Source: Histomonas meleagridis (taxonomy: Eukaryota > Parabasalia > Tritrichomonadida > Dientamoebidae). Taken from it: a stretch of 64,000 nt of DNA. Made by a program: the position numbers and the translations under genes. How positions within the stretch are numbered: the first letter of the stretch is position 1; the number at the start of each line of letters is the position of its first letter. The stretch is from NCBI GenBank assembly GCA_020186115.1, contig WSYJ01000186.1:2463501-2527500 (forward strand). The letters run 5' to 3'. The notes under the pieces are model-generated. The model worked only from the letters and a program-made list of their open reading frames with translations. It made no database searches and had not been told where the DNA came from. Below, piece by piece: positions 18,312 to 28,692 of the stretch.

Positions 18312-18758
18312 TTATACAAGATTCTCAACAAAAGATTCGCACTTTGCTTGTATTTTTGTCGCTTCGAGATCATCAGGGGAATCGGCACGAATTGATAAAG
18401 GTTTAACACCATTTTCCTCAAACATCTTTAGCAAAAAATATTTACAAGAATAATATAACATTCTCACCTTTATGCGGGAAGTATTTGGCATCCAAATAAT
18501 GTATAATGGTATGATTCTTAATTTTCCATTTTTATCAACAAAATCATATTCATAGAGCACATAACGACTATCATTTGGGGGAAGATCATCAAGTAGGTCG
18601 TCAAGTGAATTTTCCCTTTCTGCCTTTTTGTCAACAAAGATTTTCTCATTGAGATTTGCTACAAAAGTAACATAACGATAAACATGGTCTTTGGTAGTTT
18701 CAAACAAAGCGCGATAACACTCTTTAAGAACCTTGAACACAACAAGACCAGAAGACAT
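18312..18758 (-). CDS. ADF/cofilin-family actin-depolymerising factor, copy 1
   Basis: The 148-residue protein fits one ADF-H domain: SRYVLYEYDFVDKNGKLR (family YDYDF), IIPLYIIWMPNTSRIKVRML (family WxPDxAxIKxKMxYASSK, the actin-binding long helix), and an acidic C-terminal helix. ADF/cofilin binds and severs actin filaments. The N-terminal MSSGL keeps a serine near the site whose phosphorylation inactivates cofilins. The YSCKYFL following the long helix replaces the usual YASSK. It is a tandem paralogue of the gene at 18946-19410, same strand, 187 bp apart. The stop gives TAAA. Confidence 0.85.
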   Translation of the reverse strand: MSSGLVVFKVLKECYRALFETTKDHVYRYVTFVANLNEKIFVDKKAERENSLDDLLDDLPPNDSRYVLYEYDFVDKNGKLRIIPLYIIWMPNTSRIKVRMLYYSCKYFLLKMFEENGVKPLSIRADSPDDLEATKIQAKCESFVENLV

Positions 18759-18945
18759 CCGATTTGGGATTTATATCGGATATTGAATCAAAAATGATCA
18801 AAGCTATACAAAGTTTTGATTTTTTTTTCTTTTCCAAAAAGAAGACCAAAGTTGCACACCAACCAAAATTATTTTATTCCTGTTTTTTAAAAAATCTACG
18901 AATTTAATATTTTTACTAAAAATAACATTCAAAATTGACTGAAAT

Positions 18946-19410
18946 TCATTTCCTATTTCCATCAGGTTTTTGGATAAAAGATGCACACTTTATTTGGATT
19001 TCTTTTTCTTCTATGTCAGACGATGATGTTGCATTGATTGATAATAATGGAATCCCATTTTCCTGAAACGATCTACTTGTTAATTGCATCACAGGTTCGT
19101 ACAGCATTCTTATCCTTACACGGGAAGTTTTTGGTACCCAAGCAATGTATAACGGTATATTTTTTAATTTTCCATTTTCGTCAACGAAATCAAAATCATA
19201 TAATACGTATCGACAATCACATGGAGGGAGGTCATCAAGTAAGTCGTCAAGTGTGTTTTCCCTTTGTCCTTTTTTTTCAACTTTTAAATATTGACGAGAA
19301 ATATCACCAACAATCACAAGAATAGCATAACGGTACATGTGCTCTTTTTTAATATCATACCAGACTTGCTTGCATTCTTCAAGAGGTTCAGGAGTACATC
19401 GGGTTACCAT
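18946..19410 (-). CDS. ADF/cofilin-family actin-depolymerising factor, copy 2
   Basis: The 154-residue tandem paralogue shares with copy 1 the blocks REN(T/S)LDDLLDDLPP, RYVLY(D/E)(F/Y)DFVD and PLYI(A/I)W(V/M)P(K/N)TSR(V/I), with clear divergence elsewhere, so the duplication is not recent. The N-terminus MVTRCTPEPLEE lacks the regulatory serine and differs from standard cofilin. The long helix region reads RVRIRMLYEPVMQ, missing the basic ASSK continuation important for actin binding. It may have a changed affinity. Located upstream of copy 1; no shared operon is expected in this lineage. Confidence 0.82.
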   Translation of the reverse strand: MVTRCTPEPLEECKQVWYDIKKEHMYRYAILVIVGDISRQYLKVEKKGQRENTLDDLLDDLPPCDCRYVLYDFDFVDENGKLKNIPLYIAWVPKTSRVRIRMLYEPVMQLTSRSFQENGIPLLSINATSSSDIEEKEIQIKCASFIQKPDGNRK

Positions 19411-19496
19411 TAAAATCCAATTGAATCATTATTTGGTCGTTTTATTTTTACAGACATTTGACATGAAAAGGTCTAAAGTGTAATTATTATTTATAA

Positions 19497-20804
19497 ATGC
19501 TTGGAATTATTTCAATTATTCTCTTCATGAAACAATATTCAGTAAACACAAAATCAGCTTTAACTGAATTCTCTTCCTATTATTTCCAAGAAAAAGGATC
19601 ATTTTATTTAAATTTTTCTGATATTTCAGCTGACAAAATTTTTATTGGTATTTGTTCATCAACTGAATACAACAACTTACAAAAGGTTGAAAGCCTCAAT
19701 GAGCAGCTCTGTAATTCTAAAGTTCCATTAATTAATAAGTCAACTTTAATCTCAACTCAAAACATGCAAAACATACAATACGAGGGTACCGTTTCTTCTA
19801 AGGGAAAATACATCCCAGTCGTATATTCATGTGATCAAACATATTCTGATTTTTCATTGAAACTCATTTTTTCTAATCCACACTCCAAACTTTCATATAA
19901 CTTTCAACCATTTTTATATATCAAACCCATTGTAACAGCTATCATCTTAAGTGGAATCATATTTTGGATATATCATTGGATCAAAAACTTTTCATTTAAT
20001 AACATTCTCCATAACGTAATCACCTTAGTGATAGGATATTTCTTTTTATATGAGTTTATCTTTATCTTGCAAATTTTTGTTGAACATATGTCCGATACCA
20101 CATCATCCATCAAAAACATCCGAATTGTTATACGCTTTCCCTATGAGATTTTACTGGTGACATTATTACAATATGTTTCCAAAGGTTTAGGGATAATACA
20201 TTATCACTTTTTTATAAAAGATATCATTGTTAATGTCATAATTTCATTATTAATTGTTACACCATTAATTATTATCGATGAGTTTGATATCTCTGAGCAA
20301 TTAAACTTTATAATTTTAGCGTTTGGACTCTTTTTCATTGCGATTTTCTATAAAATATTATTCACTGATTTATCCAAAAGTGCCACTTCATTCATTGGAC
20401 ATTTGATAATGATCTCAAGATCAAATATTAATGTTGTTACCACACCAATTTATCCAAATTATCAATTTTATAATTTGTTATCATTTATATTTCCGATTTA
20501 TTTTGTCGTTTATTTGTTCCAATTATTCTTTCGAAGTATAATCGATATAAATGAATGGATAATTCGATTAATTAAAGATGTCTCTGATTTGGTTATAGTC
20601 GGATTAATGATTTGGAAGTTCAAAATGACAAAAAGTAATAAGTTCGGATATGGATGGATCGGAAGTAATGATAACAACGAAAACAAAACATATTTAACTC
20701 AAATAGAAATAGACGCTGTAAATGATGATGACGAATTGTTATACTGCGGTACGAATGATTGGAACGAGGGAATGAAATTACCAAATCCACCACTGATTGT
20801 ATGA
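19497..20804 (+). CDS. seven-pass membrane protein, GOST (GPR107/TMEM87)-like
   Basis: The 435-residue protein begins with a hydrophobic signal-type segment (MLGIISIILF). A luminal domain of about 130 residues has three cysteines (ICSS, QLCN, YSCDQ). From about residue 140 there are about seven hydrophobic spans (first PIVTAIILSGIIFWIYHWI), ending with an acidic cytosolic tail. This order matches GOST proteins (GPR107/108, TMEM87) that work in Golgi trafficking. I see no decisive motif, so the call is by architecture. Other seven-pass families (GPR180/TMEM145) are alternatives. Confidence 0.5.
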   Translation: MLGIISIILFMKQYSVNTKSALTEFSSYYFQEKGSFYLNFSDISADKIFIGICSSTEYNNLQKVESLNEQLCNSKVPLINKSTLISTQNMQNIQYEGTVSSKGKYIPVVYSCDQTYSDFSLKLIFSNPHSKLSYNFQPFLYIKPIVTAIILSGIIFWIYHWIKNFSFNNILHNVITLVIGYFFLYEFIFILQIFVEHMSDTTSSIKNIRIVIRFPYEILLVTLLQYVSKGLGIIHYHFFIKDIIVNVIISLLIVTPLIIIDEFDISEQLNFIILAFGLFFIAIFYKILFTDLSKSATSFIGHLIMISRSNINVVTTPIYPNYQFYNLLSFIFPIYFVVYLFQLFFRSIIDINEWIIRLIKDVSDLVIVGLMIWKFKMTKSNKFGYGWIGSNDNNENKTYLTQIEIDAVNDDDELLYCGTNDWNEGMKLPNPPLIV

Positions 20805-21182
20805 AAATTTTATTGAATAAAATATTGTTGTAAGTAAATTTTTGTAAATTTTTTATGAGACGATTTTAGTGGTTATAGTCACAAAAAAATGAAATATCCG
20901 CTCTTTTTTGTGCTGTATAATAATGTATAAGTGTGGCACTTGGAGATCATGATTACACCAAAATTTATGATTAAACATTTCCAAAATAATGATTGAAGGA
21001 AATTTTTTTCTTAACGATAGAGTTGAATGAATGAAAAATTATCGAATTTATATTCAAAAACAGATCTTTTTGCAAAAATTGCCAATTGTATGTTGCCCGT
21101 TTAATGTCATAAAATTAACGGTCGCGAATGCCAAAAGTGGCATGTAAAAAATACTAGTACACTTTTTCAAAAGTGCCTTATT
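20805..21182. other. intergenic region with promoter motifs
   Basis: Contains the second copy of the 52-bp dispersed repeat (21013-21064), TAACGGTCGC at 21116-21125, and three AAAGTG/CACTTT elements (21134-21139, 21160-21165, 21170-21175). The last element ends 7 nt before the ATG of the acyl-CoA synthetase gene. Confidence 0.45.
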
Positions 21183-23078
21183 ATGGAGGCCAAGAGCTCT
21201 CCTCGTTATTGGTTCGATGAATATGAAAAATTTCCAAAAAGCATAAAAACTATGCAAGATTTTTATTTTTGGACGGATAAAAAACATGGTGATTCTCCCT
21301 ATGTTGGCAAATTCCAAGATAATCAAGTAATTTGGACCACACGACATCAAGTTCACGAGTACGCCATGTCACTTGGCACGTCGCTTCTTTCTTTAGGCTT
21401 CAAAGCAGGCGATCGAATTGGTGTTTATTGTGAAAATCGTCTTGAATGCGTCATTTTTCTAGAAGCCGCACAAATTTATGGCTTCATCATTGTTTTTACT
21501 TTTGATGCTGCCCTTCAAGCTTATGGTAATTATGTATTTGCAGATTCAGGGATAGTTGCACTTTACATTTCGCCCTCCAAATATGTAAGAACTTACCGAC
21601 TTTTTGGTAATTCTATTGATAGTGTTCGTCTCCTCATAGTCAATGAACTCATTCCTCATACTTCTGAAAATAAGGAAATTCATCATCTTAAGCAAATACT
21701 TCTTGAACCATTATTACATCAAACCACGTACTCAGACATTCCAACTATTTCACCAGAAGACCCATGTACCATTTGTTATAGTTCTGGTACCGTTGGAGCG
21801 CCAAAAGGAGTTATAATTTCACACCGCGTAATGTTACATGCCATATTTACCATTCTTGCGACAGTTAATATTCGCGAATGGATTGTACATGTTTCATTTT
21901 TACCTCTTGCTCATATTCTTGAACGAATTGCTGTTGGAGTTATTATGTTTAGAGGTGGACGAATTGTATTTGCATCGAAAGGAACTGCAAACTTATTTAG
22001 CGACATAAAGAATGCACATGGAACTGGAGGGCCAATCATTCCGTCTGTTTTACAATCGCTTCATAATGCAATTTTCGAAAGCGCGTCAAAATCAAAAATT
22101 AAAAATTTTGCCATCAAAGCTGCACTCAAAATTCAGAACTTTACAAAAATGTTAGGATTTAGAAGCAGAATTGCCGATACTTTTGTATTAGATAGCATAA
22201 AGAATTCACTTGGTGGATGTTTAGAATGGTTCGTTGTAGCAGGAGATACATTTTCTCCAACTTTTCAAAAAGATTTATCTGATATATTAGATATTGACTT
22301 AATTGCAATTTATGGACTTTCTGAATGTGGTGGACCAGCAGCAATCTCGGACAGATATGATATTGTTCCGGGTACTGTAGGTTGTGTAGCACCTGGATTA
22401 ACATTACAAATTGACGAAAATAATGAAATATATCTCAGCGGGGAAAACTTGTTTTCAGGCTATTGGAACAACCCCGAAATCACCGAGAAAAGTTTTACTA
22501 ATGGAATGTTTAGAACTGGTGACAAAGGATATGTTGATCCGAAAAGCGGATATTTAGTAGTTAGTGGTCGATCCAGTGACATATTTGAGTATGAACCTGG
22601 AGTTGAATTAGCATTACCATATATATGTTTTTCATATCAAAAATCCGAATTTGTCAGACAAATATTCATATACCCATTCCATGAAAAGCGTTGTTTACTT
22701 GCGATCATTGTTCCAACTACTTCAATTATTGAATATTATATTTCGAATAGACAAAAGATTGAAACACCTGAAGACATAGAAAAATACTGTAAAACTAGAA
22801 CCTACAACGAGTGGGCAAGGAAATGTCTAAGGTCCCACGCGAGATACGAGAGGTTGCCGCCTTCGGCTTATTTGGCAGCGGTTAGAAACGTTGGGCGACC
22901 GTTTACTATCGAAGACGGTTTATTGACACCGACAGGAAAACAAAGATCAAATGAATTCGTGAAGAGATTTAAGAATGAGATCGAAAGCATGAAAATGGAA
23001 GTAATAAAAAGAAGAGAAAATAAGAAGTTGACAGATGACATGTTTGAATATGAGGATGAAACTGATGAAGATGAATAA
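21183..23078 (+). CDS. long-chain acyl-CoA synthetase (AMP-forming)
   Basis: Activates fatty acids to acyl-CoA through an acyl-adenylate. The 631-residue protein has the AMP-binding P-loop motif YSSGTVGAPKGV, LPLAHILERI, the YGLSECGG motif (A5), FRTGDKGYVDPKSGYLVVSG (A7/A8) and VVAGDTFSP. In the final domain the gate and catalytic lysine region follows SGRSSDIFEYEPGVELALPY; the consensus RxKD(I/L)I(K/V) here reads GRSSDIFEY, so the usual lysine after R is absent. The C-terminal LTPTGKQRSN retains the expected catalytic lysine context. The tail is acidic. It sits alone on this strand; T. vaginalis salvages host lipids, which fits (inference). Confidence 0.9.
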   Translation: MEAKSSPRYWFDEYEKFPKSIKTMQDFYFWTDKKHGDSPYVGKFQDNQVIWTTRHQVHEYAMSLGTSLLSLGFKAGDRIGVYCENRLECVIFLEAAQIYGFIIVFTFDAALQAYGNYVFADSGIVALYISPSKYVRTYRLFGNSIDSVRLLIVNELIPHTSENKEIHHLKQILLEPLLHQTTYSDIPTISPEDPCTICYSSGTVGAPKGVIISHRVMLHAIFTILATVNIREWIVHVSFLPLAHILERIAVGVIMFRGGRIVFASKGTANLFSDIKNAHGTGGPIIPSVLQSLHNAIFESASKSKIKNFAIKAALKIQNFTKMLGFRSRIADTFVLDSIKNSLGGCLEWFVVAGDTFSPTFQKDLSDILDIDLIAIYGLSECGGPAAISDRYDIVPGTVGCVAPGLTLQIDENNEIYLSGENLFSGYWNNPEITEKSFTNGMFRTGDKGYVDPKSGYLVVSGRSSDIFEYEPGVELALPYICFSYQKSEFVRQIFIYPFHEKRCLLAIIVPTTSIIEYYISNRQKIETPEDIEKYCKTRTYNEWARKCLRSHARYERLPPSAYLAAVRNVGRPFTIEDGLLTPTGKQRSNEFVKRFKNEIESMKMEVIKRRENKKLTDDMFEYEDETDEDE

Positions 23079-23237
23079 TTAATAAATGCGATAAATGATA
23101 TAAATTTTTCATTTTTTGTGATTCAAAAAAAGAAAATTTTTTATTTATGTTTCTGTTCTTAACTCACAAAGATACAAGGAGATTAACAAATAAATTAGTT
23201 TATTTGTAAGAGCAAATAAAACTTTTCGCTATAAATA

Positions 23238-23580
23238 TGGAGAAATTTGATCAACAACCAGCACAGCCACAAAAATACATTATTGATTTATTAAATCATA
23301 TTCGTACCTAGTGTAACACATTAAAGAAGGAAAATTACTCCATTCTACAGTCCAAAGCAATTAAATAGAAATTACTTCTAGAAAAAGGAATTAATGTTAA
23401 TGCATAATGTATTTTTATATAAAATGTATGGTAAAAATAGCAATGTGTATGCTAGAGAATTGTTTGATATATCTAAATGTAAATGAGATATTGAAGTTTT
23501 ATGTGAAGAAAAAGAAACAATTTATTTAGTCAAAAAGTATAATTTAGAAATGGTTAAATTACTTTTATGTATTAAACTTT
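23238..23580 (+). pseudogene. DUF3447/ankyrin-family remnant
   Basis: From the ATG at 23238 a short frame reads MEKFDQQPAQPQKYIIDLLN before a stop. Later fragments read KLLLEKGINVNA (about 23363-23404) and KYNLEMVKLLL (about 23537-23570), both ankyrin-like but in broken frames. Best explained as a decayed member of the trichomonad DUF3447-ankyrin family. The rest of 23079-23948 is AT-rich with no gene seen. Confidence 0.45.
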
Positions 23581-23948
23581 GTTGGTAAACTAAATTAAAC
23601 TCATATCCTGATATTCAAATTAAACCCAAATCACCCCTAATATATTAGAATTATGTTATGCTTGTAATTTATTAATCCAAATTAAATTAACTTAACATTA
23701 ATTATGTCTTGCCTGGAAATTTACTCTTTCATTTTCTTTTAATGATTTTTAAAACAACATTTTATTATTGTAACATATTATACTTCATTTTATTTCCTAT
23801 TAATATTTTTTAGATAACAATTTGTTTACCATATACCCTCTCATTAAAATATTCATCTTTGCGTTTTACCACAAATTCAAAAAAGTTATAACATTTTAAA
23901 GTTTTTATGATTATTTATTCCAAAATTCAAGATCAAAACAGAAAATAT

Positions 23949-25178
23949 TTATTCTCCGATTTCAAAATCCGACAGCACATCGTTGTTTTCCACCTCCACT
24001 TCACCCGGTTCAAGCAGAAACATTTCTTGTTTCTTCGGGAAGATTAATTTCTTTTCTACTTTTTCCTCATTCTTCTCCGCCGTCAAGTGGCTGAACCCTA
24101 CGAATCTCGCGGCCTCGTCCACAGCCGAGAAGAAGGGCAATGGCTGCAAGAAGTTATTCTGCCTTGTTACGTTTGTCTTTTTCGCGCCAACAAGTTCGTC
24201 CGAGTTCGTTGGGATTATCACACTGTTTTTATCAGTGACTCCACGTAATGATTCGTCGAGTCGTTTCCTTTTATTAATTACCCAATCGTATTGGTAATCA
24301 AATGCGAAGTTCATCTTAACCATTAAATTGATGAACAATCCACGCAAGAAACTGTAGCACGGCTTCTCATCGAACTTAAACGAACGAACTTTTTGCATGT
24401 AAGTCAAGAATTCGTTTGGTAATCCTTGACATAAAACTTCTGGAGGAGTGTCCATCTTAGCTTGTGCCAACATTTCATACTTCTCGTTCTTACTAAGACC
24501 TTCCATGCCTTGCCATGGAAGTCTTCCTTTGACAAGTGAGATTAATACGTATCCGACTGATTCAAGATCATCACGACATGATTGTTCTACACCTAAATGA
24601 ACATTAACGGACACATATCGTGCTGTCCCGGCAAGGCCTTTGTCTTCGGCATAGTTTATATGAATAAATGTATGCAAATCTCGATACTTCTTGGCAAGTC
24701 CGAGATCTATAAGATAAAGAAGATTACTATTGGTACCAACTCCAAAAACAAAGTTGTCAGGTTTGATGTCACGATGAATAAAAGACCTTTGATGAAGATA
24801 TTCAAGTCGACATAACATTTGAATGGCACACATGAGTGTGGTTTTCATAGAGAGGATTTTGCCACATTCACGAAAATAATATCCAAGAGATCTCCCAAGA
24901 CGATCCATAATCATTGCACGATAATCTTCTTGACTCCAGTATTCATAAACACGTGGAATAGCAACAGGAGCATCAAGTAGTTGATAAAGTTTATATTCGT
25001 AATTGAGTTGTGGAGATGGGGTCTTTGGATTTTCAAGTTTGACTGCATATATTTTACCATTTTCAAGACTTTGTACTTCAAAAATAGCTCCAAAGGAACC
25101 AGCCCCCATACTTTTTGTTACAACATACTTTTCTTTAAGAATATCACCAATTTTCGGGGGAACAAACCCTCCTTTCAT
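23949..25178 (-). CDS. casein kinase 1-family protein kinase
   Basis: Serine/threonine kinase of 409 residues. Glycine loop MGAGSFGAIFEV, VAIK-type lysine in YAVKLE, catalytic loop HRDIKPDNF, DFG replaced by DLG (LIDLGLAKKYRD), and CK1-specific features: GTARYVSVNVHLGVEQSCRDDLE in place of APE-type sequence, GYVLISLVKGRLPWQG, and no canonical APE. CK1/TTBK-type enzymes commonly carry DFG or DLG, so activity is expected. Residues about 300-409 form a low-complexity tail ending in an acidic segment; its codons are richer in G+C than the rest. The stop gives TAAA. Confidence 0.93.
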   Translation of the reverse strand: MKGGFVPPKIGDILKEKYVVTKSMGAGSFGAIFEVQSLENGKIYAVKLENPKTPSPQLNYEYKLYQLLDAPVAIPRVYEYWSQEDYRAMIMDRLGRSLGYYFRECGKILSMKTTLMCAIQMLCRLEYLHQRSFIHRDIKPDNFVFGVGTNSNLLYLIDLGLAKKYRDLHTFIHINYAEDKGLAGTARYVSVNVHLGVEQSCRDDLESVGYVLISLVKGRLPWQGMEGLSKNEKYEMLAQAKMDTPPEVLCQGLPNEFLTYMQKVRSFKFDEKPCYSFLRGLFINLMVKMNFAFDYQYDWVINKRKRLDESLRGVTDKNSVIIPTNSDELVGAKKTNVTRQNNFLQPLPFFSAVDEAARFVGFSHLTAEKNEEKVEKKLIFPKKQEMFLLEPGEVEVENNDVLSDFEIGE

Positions 25179-25641
25179 CGCTAAGATCCTAACGTATTTT
25201 AGAAATGTTATATGAAATGATTATTTGGAGATGATAAGCAAACAACAAAAAAGTTTCTCTATCGATATATGACAAGAGTTTAAGAACAAAAAAAAATTCT
25301 GAAATCATTAATATCATTAATCTGATTTCAATAGTTAGAGAAATTATTTAACAATTTTTGATATAAAATTAATCACGATTAATTTTATGAGTGATTATAT
25401 GTTTTTAAATAATAGCTATTGAGCCAATGTTGGATAAATTAAAAATTTTAGACATTATTAAATTTTTTAAGAATAAAATTTATCATTAAAAATAAACAAT
25501 CTTTCTTTTACTATTTCTTTTGTTAGCATAAGTAATGATTAATAGTGTACTTGAATGTGGATACAAATGAAAAATAAGAATTTGGTCAGAAGCCAACTTT
25601 TGACAATTGAATAACTTTGTTTGACTCATTATAAGAAGTAA
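25179..25641. other. divergent promoter region
   Basis: Between the CK1 kinase and the proteasome gene. TCATT at 25627-25631 is initiator-like, 11 nt before the proteasome ATG. No gene seen. Confidence 0.4.
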
Positions 25642-26400
25642 ATGACTTACAGATACGATTCAGGAACAACAACATTTTCTTCTGATGGAAGAATTTTGCA
25701 AGTCGAATATGCAATTCAATCTGTTAACCAAGCAGGTACAGTTGTTGGAGTACAATTCCAAAATGGTGTCGTTCTTGCAGCAGAAAAGAAGAACACCGGT
25801 CGTCTTGTAGACTATCTTTTCCCAGAAAAAATGGCTAAGATCGACCAACATGTAATTGCAGCTTTAGCAGGCATGACTGCTGATGCAAATAATCTTATTG
25901 ACTTCATGAGACAAATTTCCCAATCATATCTCGAAACTTATAACGAACCAATCCCTCTCGAACAACTTGTTAGGAGAGTTTGCGATAAGAAACATAGCTA
26001 TACACAATATGGAGGACTTCGTCCATATGGTGTCTCATTTTTAATTGCTGGCTATGACACAAGCAAAGGCTGCCAACTTTACCTTACAGATCCATCTGGA
26101 AACTATGGTGGTTGGAAAGCCACAGCTATTGGAGAAAATAATCAAACCGCACAATCAATCCTTAAATCACAATACAAAGAAGGAATGACAGCAACAGAAG
26201 CAATGGACCTTACAGTGAAGGTACTTTGTAAGACATTGGACTCAACAAGTTTAAGTGCCGATAAATTAGAATTTGCTGTTCTCCAATATCGCGAAGAATA
26301 TGGTCCAAAGGTAAGAATTCTCACAACAGCTGAAGTTGACAAGCTTATGAAACGTTACGAAGAAACAATCAAAGCAACCGCTGCTGAAAAAGAGCAATAA
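25642..26400 (+). CDS. 20S proteasome alpha-3 subunit (PSMA4 type)
   Basis: Non-catalytic alpha-ring subunit, 252 residues. N-terminal signature RYDSGTTTFSSDGRILQVEY (proteasome A-type), then VVGVQFQNGVVLAAEKKNT, AGMTADANNLIDFMR, YTQYGGLRPYGVSFLIAGYD and the strongly conserved DPSGNYGGWKATAIG. The R-Y-D-S start and KLSADKLEFAVL-type region fit alpha-3 rather than other alpha paralogues. The tail after TTAEVDKLMKRYEE is short and charged, as expected for alpha-3. The stop gives TAAA. Housekeeping gene, complete. Confidence 0.95.
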   Translation: MTYRYDSGTTTFSSDGRILQVEYAIQSVNQAGTVVGVQFQNGVVLAAEKKNTGRLVDYLFPEKMAKIDQHVIAALAGMTADANNLIDFMRQISQSYLETYNEPIPLEQLVRRVCDKKHSYTQYGGLRPYGVSFLIAGYDTSKGCQLYLTDPSGNYGGWKATAIGENNQTAQSILKSQYKEGMTATEAMDLTVKVLCKTLDSTSLSADKLEFAVLQYREEYGPKVRILTTAEVDKLMKRYEETIKATAAEKEQ

Positions 26401-26697
26401 ACCAAACTTAAACAACTTAAATGTTTTGTTTTATCGTTAGTAATTTCATAACAATGAATAATGTATACATTTGATCTTATTTGCATTTGAAAAATAATTT
26501 TTGTTATTGCAGTTCGGTAACATTCCAGATACGTTTCTCAAGTATTTTCGAATTACAATATTTAAATGCGTTAAAGCCTAAAACAAAATGGGTTTTTGAC
26601 TTAACCTTCAGCATATTAAACATGTCACTTTTCGCACTGAGAATTTTTTTGGATTTTTGACGTTTAATTTAATTTTTTATATCGAAAAAAATCATTT

Positions 26698-28692
26698 ATG
26701 TGTGATGATTTAAAATATTATAATTTTCTTAAAGACACTGTTGTATCTAACGTTAATGAACAATGCAAAAAATCCCAACGAGAAATCGAATCATTAAGAT
26801 ATACAATAATGCTCCAACAAAGAAAAATATTTTCAAGAAAATTCAAAATGTTTAAAAAGACATTTCCAAAACATTTTCATAGCGAAACAAAACATTATGA
26901 ACTATTAGCTTCAGAACAAGTTTTATCTGCTCGATACATTGATCCATCCCTTTCCCAAAGCTGTGGTGTACTAATTTCTTATACATTAGATCACTTAAAT
27001 GTTTTGGCGAAAGTTGTTGTACAACTTAAGTCATCGCTCGAATTTGATTATATTGTTGGTTCTTTAATTCCAAGTCTTTTTGGTTATTTCACATCATCAG
27101 AATATGTTCAGTTTTCCATAGTCTTTTATACCCATATTTTAGACATTTCAACACCTGAAATTGCCTCACAAATTCTTCAGCCCTTTTTTTGCTCATTACC
27201 AACATTTCGATACATTGAATGCGTTATGGACCAATTTTCCACTGAATTTGAGTCCCAATTACAAATCAATAACTTATCACATAAATCAGTTTATATACAA
27301 GAATTATCCACTAAATTAAATGAAATCATCATTAAAAAGATACCTTTGCTTCAAGGGTATTTTACAGTTATTATTCAAATGATGATTAATATGTCATGGT
27401 CCCATCAAGAAATTGGCAATTTTTTTTTCAAGCAATTTTTCTCAGTTCAATCCAAAGTATGGCTTGAGTCGTCCCCCTTTTCTGAGCATATTGACATCTT
27501 AAACAGTATTTTAGAGCATTCATTTTTGCCAGATCAAATTGAGTCAAACACCGTCAAACTCATACACGCATTAAAATATTGCACAGAACACATTCCAAGT
27601 TTATTTGTTTATTTTGATCAGCATTATTTGTTATATCTTATGACACCATTAGATCTCCATTTCTTATTAAAGTTAATGAAAAACAATGAATTCCCGAAAA
27701 CAATACAAAACATGGACTTTAGTTCATTAACGAAAGAACAAATGATAGTACCATTTTGGTTAAAAGTTTTTTTAAAGCGGAATATTTTTTTCTCAAACAA
27801 ATTCCAAAGTATTATATATACGAATGTCGAAAACAAACAAAGAAAACTAAAACATATACCCGATTTCGATCGAATAATTCTCTATATTCAAGATGAGCAA
27901 ACTGATAAAAATAGTGTTATATATGAAACCATCATGAAATATGATGCTGATAACAACAAAATATCGAAATATATTAATAATCAACAATTTCGTGAATATG
28001 CGTTTGAATATTCTATTCATTTACTTGAGAAAAAAGCGCTTGAATTCGAGAAATTAATTTTTTATAAAATGCAATTAAAATCGGTTTATGATTGGATAAA
28101 TTTATCCAAGAAATTCGAATATATTACATATGTACCGATTATAAACATGAATAAAATCACATTTAAGTCAAAGCCACTTATGAAAAGACAATTTTTATTG
28201 GAGATAGAACAAAGAGCAAATGAAACATTAATAAGACTTAAAGATGATCTTAATAAATTCGACGAATTATGGTTCGAAATGATTGATGAAAAACCACCAA
28301 CAAACCAATTCAGTAAATTAACTATGTCGAAAAAGTCGATTCTGTTTCACGCAATGATGGAAATTAAATGTATCCCATTCGTGAAAGTTTCATCGCAATT
28401 TTTGTTGTTGACAAGCGCATTGAAAAAGATTTTAATCGCGGATCCGAAATTTGATTTTATGTTGGATACAGCTGTGTTACTCGGTAAGTCTTTGCTGCCA
28501 AGCAGATTTTTGCTGTTCTCCCAATTGGTGGTAAAAAATAATAAATATGGAGAGTTCTCCTCTAAAAATGAATCGCTCGCGTGGGGCTTGCTAAAGGAAT
28601 TCATTCATAATAATATATTCGAATCACGATTTTTAAATTTGCAAAATTTGTATTTGGATTTGCAAAGAGAAATTGATAACGACCTATTTTGA
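26698..28692 (+). CDS. large helical protein, family not recognised
   Basis: The 664-residue protein is predominantly helical, rich in Phe/Ile/Leu/Lys/Tyr, with no membrane segment or catalytic motif I can assign. Residues about 60-240 (SCGVLISYTLDHLNVLAKVV, LIPSLFGYFTSSEYVQFSIV, LQPFFCSLPTFRYIE) have the feel of an all-helical GAP-like or exocyst-like domain. The C-terminal third ends with LLTSALKKILIADPKF and FLLFSQLVVKNNK. A RasGAP-like domain is possible, but the arginine finger cannot be located. The start ATG is the first in a clean frame. Real gene; function unknown. Confidence 0.65.
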   Translation: MCDDLKYYNFLKDTVVSNVNEQCKKSQREIESLRYTIMLQQRKIFSRKFKMFKKTFPKHFHSETKHYELLASEQVLSARYIDPSLSQSCGVLISYTLDHLNVLAKVVVQLKSSLEFDYIVGSLIPSLFGYFTSSEYVQFSIVFYTHILDISTPEIASQILQPFFCSLPTFRYIECVMDQFSTEFESQLQINNLSHKSVYIQELSTKLNEIIIKKIPLLQGYFTVIIQMMINMSWSHQEIGNFFFKQFFSVQSKVWLESSPFSEHIDILNSILEHSFLPDQIESNTVKLIHALKYCTEHIPSLFVYFDQHYLLYLMTPLDLHFLLKLMKNNEFPKTIQNMDFSSLTKEQMIVPFWLKVFLKRNIFFSNKFQSIIYTNVENKQRKLKHIPDFDRIILYIQDEQTDKNSVIYETIMKYDADNNKISKYINNQQFREYAFEYSIHLLEKKALEFEKLIFYKMQLKSVYDWINLSKKFEYITYVPIINMNKITFKSKPLMKRQFLLEIEQRANETLIRLKDDLNKFDELWFEMIDEKPPTNQFSKLTMSKKSILFHAMMEIKCIPFVKVSSQFLLLTSALKKILIADPKFDFMLDTAVLLGKSLLPSRFLLFSQLVVKNNKYGEFSSKNESLAWGLLKEFIHNNIFESRFLNLQNLYLDLQREIDNDLF

